A stretch of DNA of 64,000 nucleotides from Solwaraspora sp. WMMD1047 (GCF_029626155.1 NZ_JARUBL010000001.1:3886501-3950500); one strand, 5' to 3'. Numbered from the stretch's first letter, positions 1-8,990 are shown. Made by a program: numbers and translations. Notes: generated by a model from the sequence alone, not told the origin.

Positions 1-424
1 CCCGGCGCACCGGCTCGACCAGGAAGTCCTCGCTGAAGTTCTGCGCGAACCAGCTCGGCCGCACGATTGTCCATTCGGCGCCGCAGTCGCGTACCGCCTG
101 CTCGGCCGGGTCGTTCTCCGGCTCGCCCCGCCCGGAGAGCAGCACCAGCCGGCGCACCCCGGCGGCGACCGCCAACTCCGTGAACTCGCCGACGGCCTTG
201 GCCGCGCCAGGGAACGCCAGGTCGGGATAGTAGACGAGGTAGGCCGAACCGACCCCACGCAGCACGTCCGGCCAGCCCTCCGGCCGGGACCAGTCGAACG
301 GTGGCTCGGCGGCGCGGGAGCCGATCCGGACCGGCAGGCCGCGGGCGGTGAGCCGCTCGGCAACCCGGCGGCCGGTCTTGCCGGTGCCGGCGGTGACCAG
401 GATGGTGTCGTTGTCAGATGTCAT
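1..424 (-). CDS. NAD(P)-binding NmrA-like protein (C-terminus beyond window)
   Basis: Reading the minus strand from an ATG at 424 gives an open frame that runs off the left edge. The first residues form a Rossmann nucleotide-binding start, ILVTAGTGKTGRRVAERL, in place of the usual TGATG.xG. It continues with LVLLSGRGEPEND and the segment AEWTIVRPSWFAQNF, which is typical of NmrA/SDR-a5 quinone-reductase-like proteins that bind NAD(P)H. About 141 residues are visible and the rest is missing. The gene is divergent from the AraC regulator that starts 82 bases away, so that regulator probably controls it. The substrate cannot be told from the sequence. Confidence 0.8.
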   Translation of the reverse strand, partial: MTSDNDTILVTAGTGKTGRRVAERLTARGLPVRIGSRAAEPPFDWSRPEGWPDVLRGVGSAYLVYYPDLAFPGAAKAVGEFTELAVAAGVRRLVLLSGRGEPENDPAEQAVRDCGAEWTIVRPSWFAQNFSEDFLVEPVRR

Positions 425-492
425 GTGGACAGTCAACCGGGCGCCGATGAGACGGTCCATGGGCGAGAAGCTCCGATGCATGTTCCAGCGTC

Positions 493-498
493 TAGGAT
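493..498 (+). promoter_or_regulatory. Leaderless -10 element of the AraC gene
   Basis: The hexamer TAGGAT is followed by seven bases and then GTG at 506, the spacing expected when transcription starts at the start codon. No clear -35 is seen. Confidence 0.6.
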
Positions 499-505
499 GG
501 CTGGC

Positions 506-1456
506 GTGGATCCGCTCACCGGGTTGCTCGACGGGCCGCGTGCCCGGGGCGCCTTCCTGCTCCGCACGGTGCTCGACCCGCCCTGGTCGCTGCGGATCCG
601 GGACCGCGCGCCACTGTCGCTGATGACGATGATCCGGGGCACCGGTTGGTTGGTCCGCGACGGCGAACCACCGCTGCGGTTCGCCCCCGGCGACGTGGTG
701 ATCGCCCGGGGACCCGATCCGTACACGGTCGCCGACGAGCCGGGCACCGCACCGCAGGTGATCGTCGAGCCGGGGCAGCGCTGCACCGCGCCCGACGGCA
801 GCGAGCTGACGCTGCCGACCGTGCTGGGGGTGCGCACCTGGGGACACCGGACGGACGGTGAGACGGTGCTGCTCACCGGCACCTACCAGCTCGACGGCGA
901 GATCAGCGGCCGGCTGCTCGGCGCGCTGCCGGCCACCCTGCTGGTCCCGGACGGGCCGTGGAACGGCACCCTGGTTCCGCTGCTCAACGAGGAGATCGTG
1001 CGCGACACCCCCGGCCAGGAGGTGGTGCTGGACCGGCTGCTGGATCTGCTGCTGGTCGCGGCGCTGCGGGTCTGGTTCGCCGAGGCGGGCGCCGCGGCGC
1101 CGGGCTGGTACCGGGCGCTCGACGATCCGGTGGTGGGCCGGGCGCTGCGCGGCATGCAGAGCGACCCGGCCCACCCGTGGACGGTGGCCACGCTGGCCGC
1201 GCACGTCGGGGTCTCCCGGGCCGCGCTGGCCCGGCGCTTCACCGACCTGGTCGGGGAGCCGCCGATGGCGTTCCTGACCGGCTGGCGGCTCGACCTCGCC
1301 GCCGACCTGCTCACCGAGCCCGACGCGACGGTCGGGTCGGTGGCCCGCAAGGTCGGCTACGGCAGCGGGTTCGCCCTCAGCGCGGCCTTCAAGCGGGTCC
1401 GGGGCACCAGCCCGCAGCAGTACCGGGCCGCGCAGGTCCTGGCCGGGGCGGGGTGA
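506..1456 (+). CDS. AraC-family transcriptional regulator with cupin-type N-terminal domain
   Basis: This 316-residue protein has an N-terminal AraC-binding (cupin_6-like) domain, roughly residues 1-185, with IRGTGWLVRDG and FAPGDVVIARGP as beta-barrel strands. A C-terminal double helix-turn-helix follows at about residues 215-312. The first helix-turn-helix is LAAHVGVSRAALARRF and the second is SVARKVGYGSGFALSAAFKR, ending in the AraC signature GTSPQQYR. GTG 506 is chosen because TAGGAT stands seven bases upstream; in-frame starts at 425 and 497 exist but lie in or before the promoter. It probably controls the divergent NmrA-like oxidoreductase, as such pairs often do. The ligand is unknown. 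Confidence 0.9.
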   Translation: MDPLTGLLDGPRARGAFLLRTVLDPPWSLRIRDRAPLSLMTMIRGTGWLVRDGEPPLRFAPGDVVIARGPDPYTVADEPGTAPQVIVEPGQRCTAPDGSELTLPTVLGVRTWGHRTDGETVLLTGTYQLDGEISGRLLGALPATLLVPDGPWNGTLVPLLNEEIVRDTPGQEVVLDRLLDLLLVAALRVWFAEAGAAAPGWYRALDDPVVGRALRGMQSDPAHPWTVATLAAHVGVSRAALARRFTDLVGEPPMAFLTGWRLDLAADLLTEPDATVGSVARKVGYGSGFALSAAFKRVRGTSPQQYRAAQVLAGAG

Positions 1457-1482
1457 CGGTCCGGGCTGTCACAGCGGTGTGC

Positions 1483-1488
1483 CAGGGT
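1483..1488 (+). promoter_or_regulatory. Possible leaderless -10 element of the exonuclease gene
   Basis: CAGGGT, a weak variant of TANNNT, is followed by six bases and GTG 1495. No Shine-Dalgarno sequence is present for that GTG. Confidence 0.35.
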
Positions 1489-1494
1489 GATGGC

Positions 1495-2409
1495 GTGACG
1501 CAGAGCCGACCCCTGCTCCTGGTGGACGCACCCAGCCTCTACTTCCGCGCCTACTTCGGCATTCCGGAGTCGGCGGCGAGGGCGGCCGACGGCAGCCCGG
1601 TCAACGCGGTCCGGGGCTTCCTCGACATGATCTCGACGCTGATCCGCAACCGGCGGCCCGACCGGCTGGTCTGCGCGCTGGACTTCGACTGGCGGCCGGC
1701 GTGGCGGGTGGCGCTGCTGCCGTCGTACAAGTTGCACCGGGTGGCCCCCGAGGGCGGCGAGGTGGTGCCGGACACGCTCAGCCCCCAGGTGCCGCTGATC
1801 CTGGATCTACTCGCGGCGGTCGGCATCCCGGCCGTCGGGCACGACGGCTACGAGGCCGACGACGTGCTCGGCACGCTGGCCACCCGGGAGCCGGCGCCGG
1901 TGGAGGTGGTCTCCGGCGACCGGGACCTGTTCCAGCTCGTCGACGACGCGCGCGGGGTCCGGCTGCTCTACGTCGGGCGGGGGGTGGCGAAGCTGGAGGA
2001 CTGCGACGACGCCGCGGTGCGGGCCAGGTACGGCGTCCCGGCCGCCGGTTATGCCGACTTCGCCGCGCTGCGCGGCGACCCCAGCGACGGGCTGCCAGGG
2101 GTGGCCGGCGTCGGCGACAAGACCGCCGCCCGCCTGGTCGACCGGTACGGCAGCCTGGACGCGATCCTGGCCGCGCTCGACGATCCGGCCGCCGGCTTCG
2201 CGCCGGGCCTGCGCGGCAAGCTGGCCGCCGCCCGCGACTACCTCGCCGTCGCCCCGACCGTGGTACGCGTGGCGCGCGACGTGCCGCTGCCACCGCTGCG
2301 GACCGAGCTGCCGACCGCGCCGGTCGACCCGGACGGGCTGCTCGCCCTCGCCGAGAAGTGGAACCTGGCCGGCCCGTGCCGCCGCCTGGTGGACGCCCTG
2401 GCCGGCTGA
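1495..2409 (+). CDS. 5'-3' exonuclease (PIN/FEN-like, Pol I N-domain type)
   Basis: The 304-residue product matches a stand-alone 5'-3' exonuclease of the DNA polymerase I N-terminal class. It begins LLLVDAPSLYFRAYFG with a metal-binding Asp. It continues with LVCALDFDWRPAWR, then the acidic cluster GYEADDVLGTLA and VVSGDRDLFQLV, and the helix-hairpin-helix GVAGVGDKTAARLVDRYG near residue 200. It would remove RNA primers or flaps during DNA repair. No polymerase domain follows, so the protein acts as a separate nuclease. It starts about 40 bases after the AraC gene on the same strand but has its own promoter-like hexamer, so co-transcription is not certain. The MHYT gene lies convergent downstream. 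Confidence 0.9.
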   Translation: MTQSRPLLLVDAPSLYFRAYFGIPESAARAADGSPVNAVRGFLDMISTLIRNRRPDRLVCALDFDWRPAWRVALLPSYKLHRVAPEGGEVVPDTLSPQVPLILDLLAAVGIPAVGHDGYEADDVLGTLATREPAPVEVVSGDRDLFQLVDDARGVRLLYVGRGVAKLEDCDDAAVRARYGVPAAGYADFAALRGDPSDGLPGVAGVGDKTAARLVDRYGSLDAILAALDDPAAGFAPGLRGKLAAARDYLAVAPTVVRVARDVPLPPLRTELPTAPVDPDGLLALAEKWNLAGPCRRLVDALAG

Positions 2410-2495
2410 GACCGGCGCGGGACCGCCCTGTCCGGCCGGTCGGGCATGGTCGGGGCCACCCGAGCGTTCAGGTCCGGTCGGTTCGTCCGGGGCTG

Positions 2496-3272
2496 TCAGG
2501 ACCGCTCGGCCATCCGGGCGTTCAGGTAGGCGGCGGCGGCCCGGTCCTCGTCGGTGGGCGCGGCGAGCACCGCGTAGATCAGGCCGATCACCACGAAGAT
2601 GACGGTCAGCAGGATCGGCACCAGCAGGGTCGACTCGGTCGCGCCGGACACGGTGCCGGCCGTGCTGTGCAGATGCACCGACATCGCGGACATGCCGGTG
2701 TAGTGCATGCCGCTGACCGCCAGCCCCATCACCAGCGAGGCGCCGGCGATGGCCCAGCCGCCGCGGACGGTCATCGCCAGCCAGAGCGCGGCGGTGGCGG
2801 CGACCACCGCGATGCCGATCGAGAGCCCGACCGGCCCGGGGGCGTAGTCGATCCGGCCGTTGATCTGCATCGCGGCCATCCCGGTGTAGTGCATGGCCGC
2901 GACGCCGAGACCGGTGAAGATGCCGCCGATGATGATCCGCACGCTGGAGAACCCGCCGAGCCCGACGATGAACAGCCCGATGCCGACCGTGACGATCGCG
3001 ATGACCGCGCTCGCGGCCGTGATCGGCACGTCGTAGCGGATCTGGGTGCCGCTGACGCCGAAGCCGAGCATCGCCATGAAGTGCATGGTCCAGATAGCCG
3101 TGCCGCCGAGCGCCCACGCGGCGAGGCTCAACCACCAGGAGCGCTGGGCCGTCGAGGGCGCCTGCCGGGCCCGCACGGCGCAGAGCAGCCCGAGGAACGA
3201 GCCAAGCACCGACAGGGCGTAGCTGAGCCCGGGTGTGATCCACCCGTACTCGAAATGATTGATCTCTCCCAC
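2496..3272 (-). CDS. MHYT-domain integral membrane sensor protein
   Basis: This 258-residue protein has about seven membrane-spanning segments and three MHYT-type motifs: WTMHFMAM, AMHYTGMAAM and GMHYTGMSAM. The conserved Met and His of this domain have been proposed to bind copper and sense O2, CO or NO. It has no GGDEF, EAL or kinase output domain, only a short cytoplasmic tail of about 25 residues (DEDRAAAAYLNARMAERS), so its partner is unknown. The GTG start at 3272 follows a GGGGGA-type ribosome site. It is convergent with the exonuclease gene. Confidence 0.88.
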   Translation of the reverse strand: MGEINHFEYGWITPGLSYALSVLGSFLGLLCAVRARQAPSTAQRSWWLSLAAWALGGTAIWTMHFMAMLGFGVSGTQIRYDVPITAASAVIAIVTVGIGLFIVGLGGFSSVRIIIGGIFTGLGVAAMHYTGMAAMQINGRIDYAPGPVGLSIGIAVVAATAALWLAMTVRGGWAIAGASLVMGLAVSGMHYTGMSAMSVHLHSTAGTVSGATESTLLVPILLTVIFVVIGLIYAVLAAPTDEDRAAAAYLNARMAERS

Positions 3273-3418
3273 GACGTCCCCCAGCCCGCGCCACTACCGT
3301 CCGGCATACCGGCACCCAGCAGCGATGATTAGCGGTCGGCGACCGAATCGCAACCGGGGGTTCGGCTTAAATTCGGCTGGTGAAGGTGCCCTGACCAGGC
3401 GTAGTTGAAAGGTCAATG

Positions 3419-3441
3419 AAAATTATCGGAAAGTCGCTCCG
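3419..3441 (-). terminator. Possible weak terminator after helY
   Basis: On the minus strand, CGGA and TCCG arms with a 7-base loop lie just after the helY stop. They are followed by GATAATTTTCATT, one of the few T-rich stretches in the window. The stem is only four pairs, so the call is tentative. Confidence 0.3.
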
Positions 3442-3452
3442 AGTAGTTGGCC

Positions 3453-6233
3453 TTACGCGGTCGCGTGGTACGCCAGCACCCCACGGTTGATCGCGGCCAT
3501 CGCCTGCCGGGCGGTGGCCCGCAGTTCGGCCGACGCGCCGGAGGCGTCGGTGAGCTGGCCGAGCAGGTCGACCACCTGCCGGGCCCACCGGACGAAGTCA
3601 CCGGCCGGCATGTCGCCATCGAGGTTGTGGCCGCTGGCGAGCACCTTCGCCAACGCCTCCCCCCGCGCCCAGCGGTGGATCGGCCAGACGAAACCCAGGT
3701 CGGGCTCCCGGGTCGGCTCCAGACCCCGAGCCGCCTCGTCCGCCTCCAGCTCGGCCCAGAGGGCCAGGGTCGCGTCGACCGCCTCGGCCACCCCGCCCCG
3801 GGGCACCGACGCCCGCTCGTCACTGTCCCGGCGCGCCTCGTACACCAGCACCGAGACCGCCGCGGCCAACTCCGCCGGGGAGAGCCCGTCCCAGATCCGG
3901 CGCCGGACACACTCGGCGACCAGCAGGTCGGCCTCGGTCCAGATCCGGGCCAGCATCCGGCCGGCGTCGGTCACCGAACCGTCCTCGGTGAGGTAGTCCC
4001 GGGCGGTCAACATCCCGCAGACCCGGTCGAACGTCAGCGCCAACGAACCGGTCCGGCCCGCCACCCGCTGCCGCAACTCGTCGGTGTCGCGCTCCAGCCG
4101 CCGCCGCCGTTCCGCCCACCGGGCGTGCTCCTCGCGCTCGTCGCAGGCGTGGCAGGGATGCCGGCGCAGCTCGGCGCGGAGCTCGGTGAGCTGGTGGTCC
4201 TCGCCGCCGGTCCGGGACCGCCCGCCGCGCCGGCCGGGCCGGCGGTCCAGCCCGGTACCGCTGACCGCCGCCGCCAGGTCCCGGCGGGCGGCCGGCGACC
4301 GGTGGTTGAAGTGCTTCGGCACCCGGATCCGGGCCAGCACCTCCGCCGGGCTGGTGAAGTCACCCGGCGTGACCCGCCCGGCCCACCGGTCCTGGGTCAG
4401 CACCAGCGGCCGCGGCTCGCCGAACCCGGCGGCCCCCGGTTCGAGCACCACCGCCAGCCCGGCCCGCCGCCCGGACGGAACCCGGATCACGTCACCGACC
4501 CGCAGCCGCTCCAGCGACGTCAGCGCCGCCGCCCGGCGTTGGCTCTGCCCGTGTCGGGCCAGCGCCTGCTCCCGCTCCGCGATCGCCACCCGGATGGCGA
4601 AGTACTCGTCGAAGTCGCCGTGGTGGCAGTGCGCCTCGGTACCGTACGTCTCGATGGTCTCCACGTTGCGCTGCACCTGCCGGGCCAGCCCGACCACCGA
4701 CCGGTCCGCCTGGAACTGCGCGAACGAGGACTCCAGCAGCGCCCGCGCGGGCGCGGCGCCCACCGACCCGACCAGGTTCACCGCCATGTTGTACGACGGC
4801 CGGAAGCTCGACCGCAGCGGATAGGTCCGGGTGGACGCCAGCCCGGCCACGTGCCGGGGATCCACCTCCGGCGACCAGACCACCACCGCGTGCCCCTCGA
4901 CGTCGATGCCGCGCCGACCGGCCCGCCCGGTGAGCTGGGTGTACTCCCCCGGCGTCAGGTCGACGTGCGCCTCACCGTTGAACTTGACCAGCCGTTCCAG
5001 CACCACGCAGCGGGCCGGCATGTTGATCCCCAGCGCCAGCGTCTCGGTGGCGAAGACCGCCTTGACCAACCCGCGCAGGAACAGCTCCTCGACCACCTCC
5101 TTGAACGCCGGCAGCATCCCGGCGTGGTGGGCGGCAAGCCCGCGCTCCAGGCCGTCGAGCCACTCCCAGTAGCCGAGCACCGCCAGATCCTCGCCGGGGA
5201 TCGCCGTCACCCGGCTCTCCACCACCCGGCGGATCTCGGCCCGCTCCTCCGGCGTGGTAAGCCGCAGGCCACCGGCGAGGCACTGCTGCACGGCCGCGTC
5301 ACAGCCGGCCCGGCTGAAGATGAACAGGATCGCCGGCAGCAGGCCGGCCCGGTCCAGCCGGTCGACCACCTCGGCCCGCAGCGGCCCGCGCCAACGCGGC
5401 CCCCGTCCGCCCGAACGGCCCCACCCGGACCCGTGGGTCCGGCCGTCGCCCAGCTCCAGCCGACGCAGCTGCTCCCTGGTGTAGCGCAGCAGCTCCGGGT
5501 GCACGTCGTGCTTGCGGGCCGCGTCGGCGTCGTGGAACAGGTCGAACATCCGCCGGCCGACAAGCATGTGCTGCCACAGCGGCACCGGCCGGTGCTCGCT
5601 GACCACCACCTCGGTCTCGCCCCGCACGGTGACCAGCCAGTCGGCGAACTCCTCCGCGTTGGAGACGGTCGCCGACAGCGACACCAGCCGCACCGACTCC
5701 GGCAGGTGAATGATCACCTCTTCCCAGACCCCGCCCCGGAACCGGTCGGCCAGGTAGTGCACCTCGTCCATCACCACGTAGGCCAGCCCGTGCAGGGTCG
5801 GCGAGCCCGCGTAGAGCATGTTGCGCAGCACCTCGGTGGTCATCACCACCACCGGGGCGTCGCCGTTTATCGCGTTGTCGCCGGTCAACAGGCCGACCCG
5901 CTCGACGCCGTAGCGGTCCACCAGGTCGTGGTACTTCTGGTTGGAGAGCGCCTTGATCGGGGTGGTGTAGAAGCACTTGCGCACCGGGCTGCCCGCCTCG
6001 CCGGTCGGGCGCAGCGCCAGGTGCACGGCGAACTCGCCGACCACCGTCTTGCCGGCACCGGTCGGGGCGCAGACCAGCACGCCGCTGCCCCGCTCCAGGG
6101 CCTGGCAGGCCTCCCGCTGGAAGTCGTCCAGGTCGAAGCCGAGCTCGACCGCGAACTCGTTGAGGGCGGGGAAGGAACTGGCGTGCACGGCCCGGCGGCG
6201 CGCCGCGGCGTACCGCTCGGCGGGGCTCGACAT
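3453..6233 (-). CDS. helY: DEVH-box Ski2/Mtr4-like superfamily 2 helicase HelY
   Basis: This 926-residue ATP-dependent helicase has Walker A CAPTGAGKT at residues 55-63 and motif II DEVH at 156-159. Motif III SLSAT lies near 185, and TGRAGRRGID marks motif VI. A Ski2-like C-terminal region follows with DSHC-like helices (VFVWPIHRWARG). Such proteins unwind RNA or structured nucleic acid; the mycobacterial homologue is HelY. Length fits the family. The gene lies at the end of the pafBC-tat locus, its usual place in actinobacteria. ATG 6233 is preceded by TAATCT with a 7-base gap, implying leaderless transcription. It is divergent from a HAD hydrolase. A long open frame on the opposite strand is an artefact of codon bias. 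Confidence 0.95.
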   Translation of the reverse strand: MSSPAERYAAARRRAVHASSFPALNEFAVELGFDLDDFQREACQALERGSGVLVCAPTGAGKTVVGEFAVHLALRPTGEAGSPVRKCFYTTPIKALSNQKYHDLVDRYGVERVGLLTGDNAINGDAPVVVMTTEVLRNMLYAGSPTLHGLAYVVMDEVHYLADRFRGGVWEEVIIHLPESVRLVSLSATVSNAEEFADWLVTVRGETEVVVSEHRPVPLWQHMLVGRRMFDLFHDADAARKHDVHPELLRYTREQLRRLELGDGRTHGSGWGRSGGRGPRWRGPLRAEVVDRLDRAGLLPAILFIFSRAGCDAAVQQCLAGGLRLTTPEERAEIRRVVESRVTAIPGEDLAVLGYWEWLDGLERGLAAHHAGMLPAFKEVVEELFLRGLVKAVFATETLALGINMPARCVVLERLVKFNGEAHVDLTPGEYTQLTGRAGRRGIDVEGHAVVVWSPEVDPRHVAGLASTRTYPLRSSFRPSYNMAVNLVGSVGAAPARALLESSFAQFQADRSVVGLARQVQRNVETIETYGTEAHCHHGDFDEYFAIRVAIAEREQALARHGQSQRRAAALTSLERLRVGDVIRVPSGRRAGLAVVLEPGAAGFGEPRPLVLTQDRWAGRVTPGDFTSPAEVLARIRVPKHFNHRSPAARRDLAAAVSGTGLDRRPGRRGGRSRTGGEDHQLTELRAELRRHPCHACDEREEHARWAERRRRLERDTDELRQRVAGRTGSLALTFDRVCGMLTARDYLTEDGSVTDAGRMLARIWTEADLLVAECVRRRIWDGLSPAELAAAVSVLVYEARRDSDERASVPRGGVAEAVDATLALWAELEADEAARGLEPTREPDLGFVWPIHRWARGEALAKVLASGHNLDGDMPAGDFVRWARQVVDLLGQLTDASGASAELRATARQAMAAINRGVLAYHATA

Positions 6234-6240
6234 ACGGTCA

Positions 6241-6246
6241 AGATTA
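6241..6246 (-). promoter_or_regulatory. Leaderless -10 element of helY
   Basis: TAATCT on the minus strand, seven bases before ATG 6233. Part of an 85-bp divergent promoter region. Confidence 0.65.
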
Positions 6247-6305
6247 ATGCGTGCGGCGCGGTTCCCGTCGGGAGGCCGTCCACCGGTCCCCGCCGAGCCG
6301 GTCGG

Positions 6306-6311
6306 TAGGGT
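6306..6311 (+). promoter_or_regulatory. Leaderless -10 element of the HAD hydrolase gene
   Basis: TAGGGT on the plus strand, seven bases before GTG 6319. Confidence 0.6.
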
Positions 6312-6318
6312 GCACGGC

Positions 6319-7083
6319 GTGCCGGATCATCCCGAACCGCCCCTGCCGCGTAGCTCCAGCGAGTCCGGCGGAACACCGCAACGCCGGCCCGTCCGCGGGG
6401 TGCTCCTGGACTTCCACGGCACCCTGGCGCAGGTCGAGGACCCGGTGGCCTGGGTGTCGGCCGGGGCGGCCGAGTGCGGGGTGACGCTGGAGCGGCCCCG
6501 GGCCACTGTGCTGGCCGACCGGCTGGTCACCGCCGGGCGGGCCGGCGGGCCGGTGCCGCACCGGGTGCCCCCGCACCTGGCCGAGGTCTGGGCCGAACGG
6601 GACCTCTACCCGCACGCTCACCGGGCCGCCTACACCGGTCTGGCGGCGACCGTGCAGACCGGCGTCGACGGGCTCCCCGACGCCCTCTACGAGCGGTGCC
6701 TGACCCCGGACGGCTGGCTGCCGTACGCCGACGCGGCAGCCGTGCTGCGCGAGCTGAGGGCGGCGTCGGTGCCGGTCGCGGTGGTCAGCAACATCGGCTT
6801 CGACATCCGGCCCTTCTTCGCCGCGTGGGGGCTGGCCGACCTGGTGGACGCGTTCGTGCTCTCCTACGAGGTGGGGCGCTGCAAGCCGGACCCGGGCATC
6901 TTCCTGCGGGCCTGCGGCGCGCTCGGCGTCGACCCGGAGCTGACCCTGATGGTCGGCGACACCCCGGCCGACGCGGGAGCTGTGCGGGCCGGCTGCGCGG
7001 CGCTGGTGCTGCCCGCCGCGGACGCCGGCCGCTCGAACGGGCTGGCCGCGGTGCTCGACCTGGCCACCGCCGGCCCGGCCTGA
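6319..7083 (+). CDS. HAD-superfamily hydrolase
   Basis: The 254-residue protein has HAD motif I GVLLDFHGTL near residue 32, where the second catalytic Asp of DxD is replaced by His (DFHGT). Motif II is VAVVSNIG, motif III is the Lys in VGRCKPDPGIF, and motif IV is MVGDTPADAGAV. The helical cap is placed as in the HAD-IA (haloacid dehalogenase-like) group. The His at the acid/base position means phosphatase activity should not be assumed. GTG 6319 is chosen because TAGGGT stands seven bases upstream; GTG 6310 is an alternative three codons earlier. The gene is divergent from helY and convergent with the next gene, with only nine bases between stops. Confidence 0.85.
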   Translation: MPDHPEPPLPRSSSESGGTPQRRPVRGVLLDFHGTLAQVEDPVAWVSAGAAECGVTLERPRATVLADRLVTAGRAGGPVPHRVPPHLAEVWAERDLYPHAHRAAYTGLAATVQTGVDGLPDALYERCLTPDGWLPYADAAAVLRELRAASVPVAVVSNIGFDIRPFFAAWGLADLVDAFVLSYEVGRCKPDPGIFLRACGALGVDPELTLMVGDTPADAGAVRAGCAALVLPAADAGRSNGLAAVLDLATAGPA

Positions 7084-7092
7084 GCCGGTCCG

Positions 7093-8016
7093 TCAGCGCA
7101 GCAGCCGCACTGCGGCCGGCACGGCGGTGATGGTCAGCGGCAGCGGGCCGACCCGTTCGCCGTCGGCGTACCCGATGATGCCGTCGGCCGACAACTCGAC
7201 GGTGCGGGCCCGGTAGCTGCGGACCAGCGGGTCGGTGACGTGGCTGCCCTGGTAGACCCGGGGTTTGATCCGCATCAGGTGCCGGCGGGTCATCGGGCCG
7301 CCGACCACCACGTCGAGCAGGCCGTCGGTCGGGTCGGCGGCCGGGCAGATCCGCATGCCGCCGCCGTAGCTGGCGCAGTTGCCGACCGCCACCAGCACCG
7401 CCGCCAGGTCGTGGCGTATCCCGTCCAGGGTCAACGTGTAGTGGCGCGGGCGCAGCCGGGCCAGCTCGACCAGGATCGCCAGGTCGTAGCGGCGCGGGCC
7501 GCGCGGCCAGCGCAGCCGGTTGGCCCGCTCGTTGACGATCGCGTCGAAACCGGCGGCCAGCACCGCGCCGTACCACCGGGTGGCCCCGGCGGCGTCGGTG
7601 ATTCGGGCCAGGTCCACCGGGGTGCTCCGGCCGGCCCGCAGCGCCCCGGCGATCACGTCGACCGCGGCCAGCGGGTCGGCCGGGAAGCCGGTCCGCTCGG
7701 CGAAGTCGTTGCCGGTGCCCGCCGGTACCGGCCCGAACCCGACCGGCGTGCCGGCCACCGCCTGCAGCGCCAGGTGCACGGTCCCGTCGCCGCCGACGGT
7801 GAGCAGCGCCCCGGCGCCGTCGGCCACCGCCTGGTGGCAGGCCGCGAGGGCCGCCGCCGCAGTGTGCGCGGTCAGCAGCCGGACCGGGCGGCCGGCCGCG
7901 CCGAGCCGGTCGAGCACGGCCGGCAGCAGCGCGCGGTGCCGGCCCCGGGCGGCGGTGGGGTTGGCCAGCACCGCCACCGGACCGGATTCACCCCCGGCCG
8001 CCAGCTCCGCGGTCAC
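7093..8016 (-). CDS. Diacylglycerol/lipid kinase family protein (DAGK catalytic domain)
   Basis: This 307-residue protein has the DAGK_cat fold. It begins VAVLANPTAARGRHR, then carries the glycine-rich ATP-binding motif TVGGDGTVHLAL, the GPVPAGTGNDFAER motif and, later, CASYGGGMRICPAADPTDG, a conserved structural stretch. Members phosphorylate diacylglycerol, sphingoid bases or related lipids. The start codon GTG at 8016 overlaps the tatC stop as GTGA, so the two are translationally coupled. This gene is a frequent neighbour of tatAC and helY in actinobacteria. The true lipid substrate cannot be read from the sequence. Confidence 0.9.
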   Translation of the reverse strand: MTAELAAGGESGPVAVLANPTAARGRHRALLPAVLDRLGAAGRPVRLLTAHTAAAALAACHQAVADGAGALLTVGGDGTVHLALQAVAGTPVGFGPVPAGTGNDFAERTGFPADPLAAVDVIAGALRAGRSTPVDLARITDAAGATRWYGAVLAAGFDAIVNERANRLRWPRGPRRYDLAILVELARLRPRHYTLTLDGIRHDLAAVLVAVGNCASYGGGMRICPAADPTDGLLDVVVGGPMTRRHLMRIKPRVYQGSHVTDPLVRSYRARTVELSADGIIGYADGERVGPLPLTITAVPAAVRLLR

Positions 8017-8972
8017 GTGGTGTCGTCGTAGCGGCTCTCGATCGGCCTGGGCGCGGCGACCGGCTCCGGCGCCTCGATCGGCGCGACGGTCTCCACCCGG
8101 TCACCGGCCAGCACCGGCTCCCGATCGTCGGTCAGCGGGGAAACCTCGTCGTCGGCCAGGCCGGCGTAGACCTCCTTGCCCCGACCCTTGCGCTTGTCGT
8201 TGAGGAAGGCGACCCCGCAGGCGATGAAGTACAGCAGCGACAGGGTCAGCGCCAGCAGCGTCATGCCGAACGGACCGGGGTCCGGGGTGGCGACCGCGGC
8301 GAACGCGAAGCAGATGAAGACCACCGTCCGCCACCAGCTCAGCAGCCGGCGGGCGGTGACCACCCCGGCGAAGTTGAGCATCAGCAGCAGCAGCGGGAAC
8401 TCGAAGCCGACCCCGAACAGCAGGATCATCGTGGTGACGAAGGAGATGTAGCGGGTCACCTCGAGCTGGGAGTCGAGGCCGGCGACACCCGCGTCGAGCA
8501 GGAAGGCCAGGCCCTTGTCCACCACCACGTAGGCCAGCGCGGCGCCGGCGGCGAACAGCGGCGCGGCCAGCGACACGAAGGTGTAGGCCCACCGACGCTC
8601 GTGCCGGTGCAGGCCGGGGGCGATGAACGCCCAGAGCTGGTAGAGCCAGACCGGCGCGCCGACGATCAGGCCGATCCAGAGAGCGAGCTTCAGCTTCAGG
8701 ATGAAGCTGTCGGCCGGGGCGAGCAGGATGAACGCGGCGCACTTGTTGGTCTCCGGGTCGATCTTGCCCGGGAGGTTGCAGTACGGCTGCCGGAGCAGCT
8801 CGTAGACCGGCTCGGCGAGGATGAAGCCGACGATCAGCCCCGCGAGGAGACCGAGCGACGCCATGAACAACCGGCTACGCAGGTCACGCAGGTGCTCGAT
8901 GAGCGTCATCGAGCCGTCGGCGGCCCGTTCGAACTTGCTGGGGCCGCGCCGGCGGCGGAGTGCGAAGCCCAC
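8013..8972 (-). CDS. tatC: Sec-independent protein translocase subunit TatC
   Basis: TatC is the multispanning core of the twin-arginine translocase that exports folded proteins. The 319-residue protein has the cytoplasmic N-terminal signature MTLIEHLRDLRSRLF, six membrane helices and the conserved loop FILAEPVYELLRQP. The family Glu lies in FGVGFEFPLLLL. A C-terminal acidic/proline-rich extension of about 70 residues (from LNDKRKGRGKEVYAGL) is common in actinobacteria. It follows tatA by 18 bases on the same strand, and the DAGK gene overlaps its stop. The GTG start at 8972 has no strong ribosome site, which suggests coupling to tatA. Confidence 0.96.
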   Translation of the reverse strand: MGFALRRRRGPSKFERAADGSMTLIEHLRDLRSRLFMASLGLLAGLIVGFILAEPVYELLRQPYCNLPGKIDPETNKCAAFILLAPADSFILKLKLALWIGLIVGAPVWLYQLWAFIAPGLHRHERRWAYTFVSLAAPLFAAGAALAYVVVDKGLAFLLDAGVAGLDSQLEVTRYISFVTTMILLFGVGFEFPLLLLMLNFAGVVTARRLLSWWRTVVFICFAFAAVATPDPGPFGMTLLALTLSLLYFIACGVAFLNDKRKGRGKEVYAGLADDEVSPLTDDREPVLAGDRVETVAPIEAPEPVAAPRPIESRYDDTT

Positions 8973-8990
8973 GGTGTCCCGGGCCCGGGG

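Noticed and set aside
425-505. Longer AraC protein starting at GTG 425
   Set aside because: It would overlap the divergent promoter and add residues that do not resemble the family, while GTG 506 has a matching -10 element.
3447-6308. Very long plus-strand open frame antisense to helY
   Set aside because: Its product is a Pro/His/Arg/Gln-rich string with no domain. It mirrors the high-GC codon bias of helY, whose own frame has every helicase motif.
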